Part shown: piece after piece, positions 15,764-25,145 of the stretch | How positions within the stretch are numbered: position 1 is the first letter of the stretch | Layout: every line of letters begins with the position of its first letter | Position numbers and translations under genes: made by a program | The notes under the pieces: model-generated | What the model was told of the DNA's origin: nothing | Seen by the model: only the letters and a program-made list of their open reading frames with translations | The model's database searches: none | DNA from: M3007 sp964550795 | GTDB lineage: Bacteria; Bacteroidota; Bacteroidia; Chitinophagales; Saprospiraceae | Assembly (NCBI GenBank): GCA_964550795.1 | Contig: CAZKBH010000025.1 | Span: 5,825 to 69,824 of the forward strand | Direction: 5' to 3' | DNA: 64,000 nt

Positions 15764-16264
15764 TTATATTTTTGTTGATGATTGATTTCGCTCCGGATTA
15801 AGAGAATGAGTCTCTATATCGAAGACAATGGGAAGCAAATTTATCCTGGGTAGAACCCTGGGAATTCTTGGTTGAGTATTGAAAATCACAGGCCTAATCT
15901 CCTGAAGAGCAGGCATATCTCGCATTTCTGTTGGACTATTAAACTGCCTGAAAAATTGAATGTCCGTTGCCGGCACTTCAACGCTGAAATCAAGAGCACC
16001 GTGACACCCTAAAAAACGGATATTGAGCACTTGCGACTGTCCAAGCTCTTTTATAATCACTCCTTTGATGTTCCCTGGCTGGTCACGATAGCCGCTGACA
16101 AAAATGCGATGGCATCCACGGATACGCCATTGAATACGTGTCCGAGTTTTACCGCCAATGATTTCTCTGGATACCTGAATCTCCCCTACCTCTACTGGTG
16201 TGAGGGTTAGGAGATGGCGGATGTATAGCCCTAAGATCGTGACTAAATTAATTCCATTTTTCAT
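15764..16264 (-). CDS. Small protein of unknown function, first gene of the DUF4407 operon
   Basis: The product has 166 residues and no family I recognise. The first 20 residues (MKNGINLVTILGLYIRHLL) are weakly hydrophobic and could anchor it. Residues 25-100 alternate polar and hydrophobic positions (TRIQWRIRGCHRIFVSGY, VLNIRFLGCHGALDFSVEV), suggesting a beta-sandwich. The rest is proline-rich. Its stop lies 9 bases before the DUF4407 start, so it belongs to the same transcript and may be a partner or regulator of the membrane complex. Confidence 0.5.
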   Translation of the reverse strand: MKNGINLVTILGLYIRHLLTLTPVEVGEIQVSREIIGGKTRTRIQWRIRGCHRIFVSGYRDQPGNIKGVIIKELGQSQVLNIRFLGCHGALDFSVEVPATDIQFFRQFNSPTEMRDMPALQEIRPVIFNTQPRIPRVLPRINLLPIVFDIETHSLNPERNQSSTKI

Positions 16265-16282
16265 TCCTTACTATTGTTATTT

Positions 16283-16344
16283 GAACATGTTTAGAAATTT
16301 AGCTTCATAGAGAGTTAAGCTACCCTAAATTTCCAAACATGTTC
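16283..16344. repeat. Inverted repeat between the DUF262 gene and the DUF4407 operon
   Basis: Two 20-bp arms (16283-16302 and 16325-16344) match with one mismatch around a 22-nt loop. Each carries GAACATGTT/AACATGTTC, itself nearly palindromic. On the minus strand it lies after the stop of the DUF262 gene and just before the start of the next operon. No T run follows, so it may be an operator rather than a terminator. Confidence 0.55.
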
Positions 16345-16381
16345 TTAGAACTCAAAACTGAGCACGGACAAAAAGTCTGAA

Positions 16382-18508
16382 CTACTCCAAAAAATCCAAA
16401 TGTAACAAAGATCGTTTCTCTTCTTCGCTCGAAAATTCAAAACCCCAGCGCTTTGCCATGAAATTCAACAAAGCTAAACCGCGATCACGGATAGCCTCAG
16501 GTGTCCACTCTGGCCATTGATTCACCACTTCAAGTTCTGAGTAGGAGCCTTCGCTATATCCGCTACGGGTCGTAACATTGTTTGCATCCTTCTTAGATTT
16601 TTTATCATTGTAACAGTCGTTTTGAAGCCTTGAATTGATAGATCTGGATAGAAGGAGTAAATTCCCCAATGATGCACTCAAACAACTTCGTTGGTAGTCA
16701 TCATATTTTCCAAAATATTGATCCCAGCACTCTAAATTAGGTGTCTGCGGGTAAATATGCTCAATACTTACCTTATCCTTTTCGTAATTCATAAAATCTT
16801 TCCATGTGACCTTATCGCCACGATTGCCTTTCCGCTCAATTTCATATTCAAATAGAAAGTATCTCAATGCACTCCATGCATAGTAACCCTCTACATTCCT
16901 TACATCAAACTTTTTCAGGAGAAAACTTTTGAAATCTGCTGTTTTCAAAATTGAGCCTCCTTCCCGATGCACAATTATTGGCCACATGTCGCCTTGCAAT
17001 CCTGTTATTGTCAAGTCTGCCGCAGATGCATTGTGATAGATATCCCGAGCGAGATTGTAGTAGGCACTGTTTCGATAGTTGGCATATTGCTTACCCAATC
17101 GCATATTAAGAAAAAGAAAACGCTCTATAGCTTTGAATAACTCAACCCGCTTTTCAGAACTGAGCGCGCGATTTGATAGCGCTGCCATGACTAATGGCCT
17201 GAAATAACTCATGCCTAGGCGGTTTAACTTATCCAACCATTCTTTCTCGGCAGCAGAAACATCCTCTTCCTTGTGCTCATAAGGGAAGTAGGTTGCATGC
17301 CAGTATTTAGCCGAAGCGCCAAGTTTCTTGACATAGTCGTTGATTTCTGCTAATTGTAGGCTTGCTTGAACAGTTGGCTCCGGTATGTCTTCACTGCGGG
17401 TTTCATTCGTTACATCATCATCATCAGGTTCGTCAAAGACAATAACATTGTTGGGTTGTGCTTGAGTTACAGTTGCCTTCTTTTCAAAAACGTTATGGGT
17501 AGTAAACTTTTCATTTAACAGAAATTTGATATAATCATCGCCTTTGTTTTTGGTGTATTTGAAATACACAATCCAATGGGCACGCAGATATTCGTCATCG
17601 GGTAATGTGAAGGCTTTATTTCTTCCAAGCTGGTGGTATACCAATTTCCATGCCTCATTGATGGCAATTCTTACTTGTTGCCGTTCGTTCTGCTTAATTT
17701 CATTTTCTCCATACAGTGTTGTCAGATAAATCAGTCTATTCTTTAGTTTTTCAAGATTCGACAACTGCTTACCACGGTTATTCATAGTCTCGAAAGCAAC
17801 AAAGACATCAAAATCATCACCGATTTCGTACAAATTAAACTTTAGCTGGTTGGTAAGTGCATCAAAAATTACTTCGATGCCCTTGTAACCAAAAGCTTTA
17901 TCTTTATAAATCTGGGCTAGATTTCGTTTGAAAAAGTCCTTCGCATTGGCTAAATTTTGCGTGTAAAAGGTGTCTTCAATTACCCCACCATCTGGCTCAT
18001 CAAGTATTTTGTGCCGCAAATATTTGAAATTGGGGTTGGCTGCTTCATAACCAAAAATATAAGTCCTAACCACGCCTTCTCCAGGTTGTACCACCGATAG
18101 GTATTGCTCTTCAATAGACTTGAGTGAGTAGCCCCCCAAGCTAATGGCCTCGGATGTTTTGCCAATATTTTCGGGAAGGTGCTTAATCATGTCGATCAAA
18201 CAATAAAGAAGTATAACAGCGGTAGTTAACCGCTGCTGACCATCTACAATGTGATAAGGAGTATATTTTCTTTCCTCTATCATCCAGCGATCAAGATCCC
18301 ATTGGTCACTTTTGGACCAAACTTCTGTATCAATAACCTTCAGAGATAGTACTCCAGTATAATGGGAACGCTGGTCTTTGAGATTAATCAAATCCTCCCA
18401 GAAGTCCTGTAAATGAGGTTGTTCGACCCATGCGTAACCACGCTGATAGTCAGGAATACGAAATAGCCTTTTGTGAAAAATTTCCGATAGCGACTGTAAT
18501 ACTTTCAT
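16382..18508 (-). CDS. GmrSD-like DUF262/DUF1524 (HNH) nuclease
   Basis: The product has 708 residues. Residues about 15-30 (FRIPDYQRGYAW) and 85-96 (YHIVDGQQRLTT) are the hallmarks of DUF262, the ParB-like NTPase half of GmrSD and related type IV restriction enzymes. The C-terminal third has SIEHIYPQ (about 578-585) and, 35-50 residues later, SLGNLLLLSRSINSRLQN and KK, the HNH pattern of DUF1524. Such proteins use a nucleotide to gate cleavage of modified or foreign DNA. The gene is the last of the defence operon, about 110 bases after the DUF499 gene. It probably degrades DNA recognised by, or lacking the marks of, the methyltransferase upstream; that link is inferred. Confidence 0.85.
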   Translation of the reverse strand: MKVLQSLSEIFHKRLFRIPDYQRGYAWVEQPHLQDFWEDLINLKDQRSHYTGVLSLKVIDTEVWSKSDQWDLDRWMIEERKYTPYHIVDGQQRLTTAVILLYCLIDMIKHLPENIGKTSEAISLGGYSLKSIEEQYLSVVQPGEGVVRTYIFGYEAANPNFKYLRHKILDEPDGGVIEDTFYTQNLANAKDFFKRNLAQIYKDKAFGYKGIEVIFDALTNQLKFNLYEIGDDFDVFVAFETMNNRGKQLSNLEKLKNRLIYLTTLYGENEIKQNERQQVRIAINEAWKLVYHQLGRNKAFTLPDDEYLRAHWIVYFKYTKNKGDDYIKFLLNEKFTTHNVFEKKATVTQAQPNNVIVFDEPDDDDVTNETRSEDIPEPTVQASLQLAEINDYVKKLGASAKYWHATYFPYEHKEEDVSAAEKEWLDKLNRLGMSYFRPLVMAALSNRALSSEKRVELFKAIERFLFLNMRLGKQYANYRNSAYYNLARDIYHNASAADLTITGLQGDMWPIIVHREGGSILKTADFKSFLLKKFDVRNVEGYYAWSALRYFLFEYEIERKGNRGDKVTWKDFMNYEKDKVSIEHIYPQTPNLECWDQYFGKYDDYQRSCLSASLGNLLLLSRSINSRLQNDCYNDKKSKKDANNVTTRSGYSEGSYSELEVVNQWPEWTPEAIRDRGLALLNFMAKRWGFEFSSEEEKRSLLHLDFLE

Positions 18509-18618
18509 TTTATTTAGCTGTTAAGTTTGTTTGAAAATTGTGTTCCATCTCATCCCAAACCTCCAAAACCAACCTCCTCGTCCGATAAATTTTTAACGGC
18601 AGATTGTTCCCCCCCCCA

Positions 18619-21600
18619 TCACTCCTCCTCAAAATCCAACCCCAACTGCTTCGCCGCCTCCTTCACCACTTTATACTCCGGGCTATTGTCCGTAATCGGC
18701 TTGCCGGCAGTGGTCTTTCCTTTGATGCGAATCTCAATTTCAATATTGTTCTGCGCCAACGGCATGATGAAACTGCTGAATAACTGGGTGTACTGATCCA
18801 AAGGCACACGCCCGGATACTTGCACGTGCCGAAGCGTTCGCGGCCCGCCACTGGATTCTGGCGATTCGGTGATGGTGGTTGGCCCTGACTCTGTGTCTTC
18901 TTCAAGGTTGCTTACCCCGGGCGCTTCTACTGGTACGGGTTGAGGCTTCAAACTTTTGTCCACCAGCCAGTAGATTTCATCCGTCACGTTAAAAAACGGG
19001 ACAGACTCCCCTAAATAGTATCGGGTAAAACTCGTTCCGTCTCCCGAGGCGATGCAAAACTCCCCGTTTTGGCAATACCGCAGCAGACTATTGGAAACCG
19101 CATCCTGATGTGTGATCATGGGCTTATCGTCGAAGCGCAAAAAGGACTCGTACACGTCTTTTACCTTGAGCAATTGTGTCGCACTGGGCAATAAGTTGTT
19201 GTTGCGCAAGGTGTTGAGCCCTACCGCTTCCAAAAGCCACTCTTCCTCTTTAAGTGCAGCCAAGATGTTGATACTGATTTGAGTATCCAGACTTTCGCGG
19301 AATTGCCGGAGCGGCAACACGCGGATGCCGTTTTTCACCGAATGTTTTAAGACGATGGAATAGGCTGCCACCATGGCGGTTTCTGCCAGTTTGGAAGCAT
19401 CCTCAATGCGTTTTTTGATCTCTTCCTTCTGCTCGCGCTCCAACTGCGAACTGTATTCCAGACTGATTTTCTGGCAAGCCAAATACTCCCGCGTCAAAGA
19501 CTCCAATCGGTTATAACCCATTTCGGAACAGACCAGAAACAACATGGTGTTGCGGTAAATACGCTCACTGTTGCCTTTTTTGGTCGCCAGCCGTTCGATG
19601 ATGGGCCTGGTATCGCCGTTTACTTTTTCCGGATTGGCTTGATAGCGGGGATGCAGGACGACCAGGGTCGGTTTTTGTTGTTCGGGGATGTCTTCGGATG
19701 GGTTGACCAACACATTGAATTGTCCCACATTCCGCGCCCGCTCCTGCAATCGTTTCAGGATGTCGGCTTCGATGTCTACGGGCTTGATGTCCGCCTTGGC
19801 TTGGTTGATGAGGATGTTGATATTGGGCTTGGTATGGAACCAATAGCGTTTCCCCTGACTGCCCGTTTGGGCATAATACAGGTAATAGGCTTCTGCCTCC
19901 AATTTGTCCAAAGCGCCGTTTACACTGTTGTGGTTAAATCCTTCTGGTTCAAGCAATTGTAGTTTCATTTCCGGCACTGAAATGCCCTTGTTTGCACCAT
20001 CACTTCCGAAGGAATTCATCAGGATGACGGCTGCAATGGATTGCGTCAGGTCATGCTGTTTGTATTCCGGATTATTGCCGTCAATTTTGAACGCATTGGA
20101 AGAAGAACCCGCAACATCGGCGGTTATTACAGCATCGTATCCATTGCCGTACAGGCGTTTCAACTGACCGGATAGTGCATCCAGATTGGCGAAATTGACC
20201 TCTCCACTATGGATGAGCAGGTTCGCGCCAGGGAGCGACTGCTGCCTTTTCCAAAGATCACTGACGATGGCCGCCAGCAAGCGCAATGCCCCTCGGGTGC
20301 GCTGAAAATCGTGGTGACTGGCCCAGCGCACCCGGAATACATCAATCAGTTCCGGGTGGAAAGGATAGGCTTTGAGTATCTTTTGTTTGTATTCTGATTT
20401 GGTGGCATTGCCGGGCAGTTCCGTCTTGTGCTTCTGATACCAGTCCATGTACTTCGTCGCACAGGCTTCGATGCTGACTGGATCGCCTACACCTTCAAAG
20501 AGGCGACAACGGATCACTTCGTAGATTTCTTCATCTGCTACGGGTTGGGTGTCGGCACCGACACGGCTCACCCGTTTTTGAAGTTGATTGAGCACAGATT
20601 GTGCTTCGGGAGTGTTGCCGACTTCCTGTACACTAGCAGGAAGGGTGATGACTATCACGCATTGATTCACTTCGCTCACAGCTTGCGTGAGTTCCTGCAT
20701 GAAACTAATAGTCTGGTCGGCCAAACTGCTGTTTCCAGCCTTGCGGGCAGAGGCTTTGACGCAATAATCGGCTAATTCATCCAGCAGAATGAGCGCAGGC
20801 TGGCAACTTTCCAGCACTTTTCGGAAGGTTCCGCCAGGCGCGATCAAGCCTTCATCATTTTTCCGCACCAACTCGTAGGCCTTTGAACCGCCCAATTGAT
20901 ATGCGAGTTCCCCCCACAAGGTTTGAATGTGAATGCCATCAGGCGTGATGCGTCCGTTGGCTGGATCGTTGGTGGTATTGGTGAATACGGCTATGTTGGC
21001 TGTATCGAATTCCGGTGCACCCGTATGCGCGATCAGGCTTTTGGCGGACTCCGACTGGGTGGCTTGTCGTCCCCATTTGGCCAGGTGGAACAGCGAGATG
21101 AGCGTATGCGTTTTACCGCCACCAAAGCCGGTTTGCAGTGAAATGACCCGATTTTCAGCATCTTCCTTGCCGTTTAGCCCTTTGATGACAGTTTTGGCGA
21201 CTGTTTTCAGTCCTGCCGTGAAGAAGGTTTTGGAAAAAAAGGTGGCTGCGTCTTTATAGATTTCTCGCCCATTGCCCAGGGCAACTTCGGCGAGGTTAGC
21301 TGCAAATACGGACTCATCCAACAGCCCTTGTCGAATATCGAAATGAGGCTGAACTACCCGAAACCAGGGCGGCACCGTGCCACTAACCACTGCTGGCGCA
21401 GGGGGCTGTTGGGCCGCTGGTTTGTTTTCGTGTAACTTCGAAAGTTCGGTTTCCAGCTCGTCCATGCCCAGGGTCCGGGCGATCTTTTTCATTTGAATCA
21501 TCGCGTCAGCTACTTCGTCGGATGTCACGGACTTGAAGTGCGCCACTTTATTTCGTTTGTCTACAATGGTCTGGAAATAAGCAGGCAGATTATTGGCCTC

Positions 21601-21870
21601 ATTGCCGAAATCCTTGCGCAGCAAGTCTTTGTATTTCAACGAAAACCCTCTTAAGTGTTGATAATCAATCAGTGAAACTGGCTTGGATCCTGCGCGCAAG
21701 CCTTCATTCCAGAAGCCTTTTTGGTCTGGAGAGATGGCTTCTACAAACCATTCCGGCCACCGCTCCCCGGCTTCCTTCATCAGGACGCTCACGACATAGG
21801 GGCGCATGGCCTCGATGAAAAGGGAAAAGGCTTTGTAGAGATTGTCGTGTTGTTGGCTATTAGTGCTCAT
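18619..21870 (-). CDS. Swt1-type HEPN-DUF499 ATPase
   Basis: The product has 1083 residues. Residues 1-135 look like the Swt1 HEPN domain and contain RNKVAH (Arg106 to His111), the R-x4-H motif of HEPN ribonucleases. A linker rich in Pro and Ala follows. The DUF499 ATPase core then starts, with Walker A in QTGFGGGKTHT (248-256) and Walker B in ILLDELADY (about 361-369). The C-terminal half is helical with charged stretches. In defence islands DUF499 ATPases accompany DUF1156 methyltransferases, as here, where the methyltransferase gene lies directly upstream. The ATPase is a candidate motor or licensing factor, and the HEPN domain a possible RNase effector. Confidence 0.85.
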   Translation of the reverse strand: MSTNSQQHDNLYKAFSLFIEAMRPYVVSVLMKEAGERWPEWFVEAISPDQKGFWNEGLRAGSKPVSLIDYQHLRGFSLKYKDLLRKDFGNEANNLPAYFQTIVDKRNKVAHFKSVTSDEVADAMIQMKKIARTLGMDELETELSKLHENKPAAQQPPAPAVVSGTVPPWFRVVQPHFDIRQGLLDESVFAANLAEVALGNGREIYKDAATFFSKTFFTAGLKTVAKTVIKGLNGKEDAENRVISLQTGFGGGKTHTLISLFHLAKWGRQATQSESAKSLIAHTGAPEFDTANIAVFTNTTNDPANGRITPDGIHIQTLWGELAYQLGGSKAYELVRKNDEGLIAPGGTFRKVLESCQPALILLDELADYCVKASARKAGNSSLADQTISFMQELTQAVSEVNQCVIVITLPASVQEVGNTPEAQSVLNQLQKRVSRVGADTQPVADEEIYEVIRCRLFEGVGDPVSIEACATKYMDWYQKHKTELPGNATKSEYKQKILKAYPFHPELIDVFRVRWASHHDFQRTRGALRLLAAIVSDLWKRQQSLPGANLLIHSGEVNFANLDALSGQLKRLYGNGYDAVITADVAGSSSNAFKIDGNNPEYKQHDLTQSIAAVILMNSFGSDGANKGISVPEMKLQLLEPEGFNHNSVNGALDKLEAEAYYLYYAQTGSQGKRYWFHTKPNINILINQAKADIKPVDIEADILKRLQERARNVGQFNVLVNPSEDIPEQQKPTLVVLHPRYQANPEKVNGDTRPIIERLATKKGNSERIYRNTMLFLVCSEMGYNRLESLTREYLACQKISLEYSSQLEREQKEEIKKRIEDASKLAETAMVAAYSIVLKHSVKNGIRVLPLRQFRESLDTQISINILAALKEEEWLLEAVGLNTLRNNNLLPSATQLLKVKDVYESFLRFDDKPMITHQDAVSNSLLRYCQNGEFCIASGDGTSFTRYYLGESVPFFNVTDEIYWLVDKSLKPQPVPVEAPGVSNLEEDTESGPTTITESPESSGGPRTLRHVQVSGRVPLDQYTQLFSSFIMPLAQNNIEIEIRIKGKTTAGKPITDNSPEYKVVKEAAKQLGLDFEEE

Positions 21871-21895
21871 AATCTTGAGGTGTTTTTTTGAAAGG

Positions 21896-21999
21896 TGGCA
21901 TGGCCTTCAGGCCGTCGGGAGAAGGGGCGTTTACGCCCCTGATTACCTATCTTTTTCGCCGTAAACGGCGTTTTTCCCGACGGCCTAAAGGCCATACCA
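21896..21999. repeat. REP-like 104-bp inverted repeat inside the defence operon
   Basis: The arms 21896-21920 and 21975-21999 are 25 bp each and pair with two mismatches. Between them lie two smaller hairpins, GGGGCGTTTACGCCCC and CGCCGTAAACGGCG. The element fills most of the gap between the methyltransferase stop and the DUF499 start. As RNA it would form a strong structure that could lower or separate expression of the downstream genes. Confidence 0.7.
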
Positions 22000-22006
22000 C
22001 CACTTA

Positions 22007-25000
22007 TTACTCAAAAAGACTCGGCTGCGCGCCCGGCACAGCACTCGGGTTTTTACTCTCCCGAATCAAACTATCCTTATTTGTCAGCAAACCCAGTGCT
22101 TGTTTTTGATCCTCGCTTCCCGCAGGTAATACCTCACAAAGGGCGACCAAAACCCGCCAAAATGCACTAGTCGGTTCAGCGGCCATACGGGTAATGTATT
22201 GCAATAAAGCAGCACGATCGGTACCTGCATAGAGCGCCAGCGTACGGTGCACACGATCTATCAGCGGACTATCCCCTGATTCTCCCAGCCTTGGGAAAGC
22301 CTCCAGGCGCTCCGCATAATTGCCCAGGGTTTGTTTGTTGCCGTTTTTGAGCAGGAGGTGTGCTGCGAAAAGTTCCTGCACATTCACGCTCAGGCCTACG
22401 CGACTGAACTTGGCAGCATCGTCAAAATCACTTTCCAGAAAACCATAAAGTTGGAGCCACCCAATATAGAATTTGGTATAATCATCCCCATCAAAACCTT
22501 TGAGGAGTGCATTGAAAGCAGCCTCGCGGCTCAGTTCAAGCAATTCTGCCACAGTGACCTCGCTGCCATCTGCTTTTTCCACTTTTTTGTAGCGACCGAA
22601 TTCGCTGACCGCTTGTCCAAAGCAAGCCGTGAGCAAGTCAGCACCCCGGAAACCCAGGGCGTACAGCAGTTCTACTTCTTCGGCTACTCGGACTTCGATG
22701 GCTTTTTTGACTTCTTTAAAATCGCCGTAGCCTTGGCGCTGGGCGGGGCGGGCGGCGACAGTGACGGAGGATGCCAAAACAGCACGTGCTAACCCCAAAC
22801 TTCTATTCGCCATTTCTGTATCCACTGGCCAACTGCCAGTGATGTTCATACGGGCATCCAGAATGGAATTGCAAAGCGTCGTCCAAGCTTCGGTACTTTG
22901 GTGTGCAAACATGATGCTGACGATATCAGTAGTTTGATGTTCAATAGCATCAAATATCTCAGTAAGTTTATGCTCAAAATGCTCTTTTGCCAATTCAGCA
23001 TTACCATCATGGTAGTGTTTAAGGGCAGTGCATTCATCCGTTTTAGGCGTTTGAGGTGTGGCGAAGTTGAGCGGATAAACATCCCCTAAGGTTCTTTTCA
23101 GCCAGACATAAAAAAAATCTGAGAGGTCAGCATAAGGAATAGCATCGTAATACGGTGGGTCAGTCACTACTGCGGTAATCGTTTTATCAGAAAATTGGGA
23201 TTTGTCACCACTAGAAGCATTGTTTAGGATTCCAGCAAACGAATAATCAGATTCAGATTCAATGTAGCGAGTTATCCATTCCAATTGGTTCAATGCACTG
23301 CCAGAAACACTACAAAACATATTTGATTCGGGAAAATCAAAGATCATAGCGATCGCTTGTCTTGAAAATGGACTTTGAATATTTTCCCGCGATACATCCC
23401 ATCTACCAAACGATGTATTCACAATTGCAACTCTATCTATCAGAATCCCTAAATAAGTCACCAACGCTTTGCTATATTCGCTTTGTTCTGATCCAAGTTC
23501 AATTTTGAGTTGATGGAGCTTTGTAACTAATGTATTTAAAGCCAGTAGTTGTCGGGAAGAGAACATGTCGCCCCACGTCTCTAAGCCCCACGGTCTTGGA
23601 AATTTTCCTGTGTGCTCTATTGGGAGTTGTTCATGTGGACGTTGTGTGCCAATAGGTATGGTGTGGATAATGTCAATTTCATTCTGTTGTGCAAGTTTAT
23701 ATTCTTTCCCATTTTGTCCATCCCAAATAACGGCTAATAGTCGTTCAGTGGTTTTGCCATCTATGAACTGTTGTCTTAAATTTTTTACGTCCGTAATATT
23801 TCCACAGCATGGGCATGTGAGGTTTGCGTTTTTCATCCATTGCGAAGCCTCATACTTGCCATTTTCAATCTCAAAATCAATTTTATTCCCTTCAATTATT
23901 GGCTTCAAATAAACTTGTTTTGTAGAAGTATCCGATAAATATAATTGTCTCAACATCGGCACTTCCGCTCTACAAGAAGGATTGGAGCAAGTTCCCACCC
24001 GTGCCCAGTAGTAGGCTATGGGCTTGTTGTCTTTTTCATCTGCTGGATATAAATGCCCTATCTCTGCTTCTGCGGCAGCGAGCAGTTTTTTTGCGTAAAA
24101 TGCCACATCGAAGGAAAGCCGGTTGGCAATCTGTACTTGCTGTCCAAATACTTGTCCGGCATGTCGCTGAGCGTCCAGCGCTTCTGAGCCATAACGCTCT
24201 AGAAATGCTTCCACGCTATAGGTGATCGGCTTGCCAAATTTTTGCGGGAATTCGAGGCTTCCTTTCTGGATGATATGGGCTACTGGGTTGATGTCATTGC
24301 CAAAAGCCCGGCAGCCTAGTCTGGCAGCTTCAAGCGGGATGGCTCCACCCCCTGCAAAAGGGTCAAATACGCGGGGCATCTTGTTAAGGAAGGCTTCGAT
24401 GGCTTGGTGGAGGGCGGCTTCTTTTGCTGCTACTTCGGGTGAGGGGAGGTGGCGGTCGGGGATGGCGTAGAGGGCGGCTTCGGCGGTTTTGATAGCATTG
24501 TAGTGAGTGTCGAAGTCTGCAAGAAGATCGGCGGCTGAACGGGCTTTACCCTCCTTCGCCAAGGCTACGGCGGGCGCGTGTGCAACCCAGATGAGCTTTC
24601 TAGCTTTATTGAGGGTGGTTTCGTTGTTTTTATTGTCCCACTTGATGAGGCTGTTGGCGTCGAGCATGTCTTTGGCGGGAGTGATTCTTCCGGCTTTTAT
24701 GTCGCGGCAGTATTGGTCGGAGAACTTGCCAATGAACATCTGGAGTCGGTTGCGGAGGTTGTCCTCCATCGGGTCAATCGGCGGCGTCCAGGGAATGTCG
24801 TCGTAGGGTCGGTAGGGATCTTGTTTGGTGTTTTCGTCGCGGCCCAGCAGCAGCGCCACTGCTTCCCGGAACGCGGGCGGGCAATGCGGATCGAGCGGGT
24901 CAGGTACCAGGCTGGCAAACACCACCGCGCGGCATACGGGTAGTGGCCGCCTCGCCCACCACAGGTGCAGGGTACTTATATGCCCGTGCCGGATGGATTT

Positions 25001-25072
25001 GTCGCGCACGCTTTCGGCGGAGATTTCCTTGATGGGCAGGGCTACTTCTATGAGTTTTTTTGCGGTGTGCAT
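22007..25072 (-). CDS. DUF1156 adenine-specific DNA methyltransferase
   Basis: The product has 1021 residues. The N-terminus (KLIEVALPIKEIS, then SIRHGHISTLHLWWARRPL) is the DUF1156 signature. The AdoMet-binding motif is DPFAGGGAIPLEAARLG (237-253) with GNDINPVA after it. The catalytic motif IV is DPPYYDAIPYADL (638-650), typical of N6-adenine or N4-cytosine methylation. A zinc-ribbon-like part lies between (CSNPSC near 358 and CPCCGN near 425). It would mark host DNA so that the helicases and nucleases of this locus ignore it. It follows the HNH gene by 73 bases that hold a short tandem repeat, and precedes the DUF499 gene. Confidence 0.9.
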   Translation of the reverse strand: MHTAKKLIEVALPIKEISAESVRDKSIRHGHISTLHLWWARRPLPVCRAVVFASLVPDPLDPHCPPAFREAVALLLGRDENTKQDPYRPYDDIPWTPPIDPMEDNLRNRLQMFIGKFSDQYCRDIKAGRITPAKDMLDANSLIKWDNKNNETTLNKARKLIWVAHAPAVALAKEGKARSAADLLADFDTHYNAIKTAEAALYAIPDRHLPSPEVAAKEAALHQAIEAFLNKMPRVFDPFAGGGAIPLEAARLGCRAFGNDINPVAHIIQKGSLEFPQKFGKPITYSVEAFLERYGSEALDAQRHAGQVFGQQVQIANRLSFDVAFYAKKLLAAAEAEIGHLYPADEKDNKPIAYYWARVGTCSNPSCRAEVPMLRQLYLSDTSTKQVYLKPIIEGNKIDFEIENGKYEASQWMKNANLTCPCCGNITDVKNLRQQFIDGKTTERLLAVIWDGQNGKEYKLAQQNEIDIIHTIPIGTQRPHEQLPIEHTGKFPRPWGLETWGDMFSSRQLLALNTLVTKLHQLKIELGSEQSEYSKALVTYLGILIDRVAIVNTSFGRWDVSRENIQSPFSRQAIAMIFDFPESNMFCSVSGSALNQLEWITRYIESESDYSFAGILNNASSGDKSQFSDKTITAVVTDPPYYDAIPYADLSDFFYVWLKRTLGDVYPLNFATPQTPKTDECTALKHYHDGNAELAKEHFEHKLTEIFDAIEHQTTDIVSIMFAHQSTEAWTTLCNSILDARMNITGSWPVDTEMANRSLGLARAVLASSVTVAARPAQRQGYGDFKEVKKAIEVRVAEEVELLYALGFRGADLLTACFGQAVSEFGRYKKVEKADGSEVTVAELLELSREAAFNALLKGFDGDDYTKFYIGWLQLYGFLESDFDDAAKFSRVGLSVNVQELFAAHLLLKNGNKQTLGNYAERLEAFPRLGESGDSPLIDRVHRTLALYAGTDRAALLQYITRMAAEPTSAFWRVLVALCEVLPAGSEDQKQALGLLTNKDSLIRESKNPSAVPGAQPSLFE

Positions 25073-25080
25073 GGATTAAA

Positions 25081-25122
25081 ATGATGAATGATGGATGATG
25101 AATGATGGATGATGAATGATGA
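25081..25122. repeat. Three copies of a 14-bp tandem repeat in the methyltransferase leader
   Basis: The unit ATGATGAATGATGG occurs three times in a row (the last copy ends in A). On the minus strand it lies 8 bases before the start codon of the methyltransferase gene, exactly in its translation-initiation leader. Changes in copy number would shift leader length by 14 nt. Confidence 0.75.
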
Positions 25123-25145
25123 ATAGTGAACTTCGGTGAGCAAAA

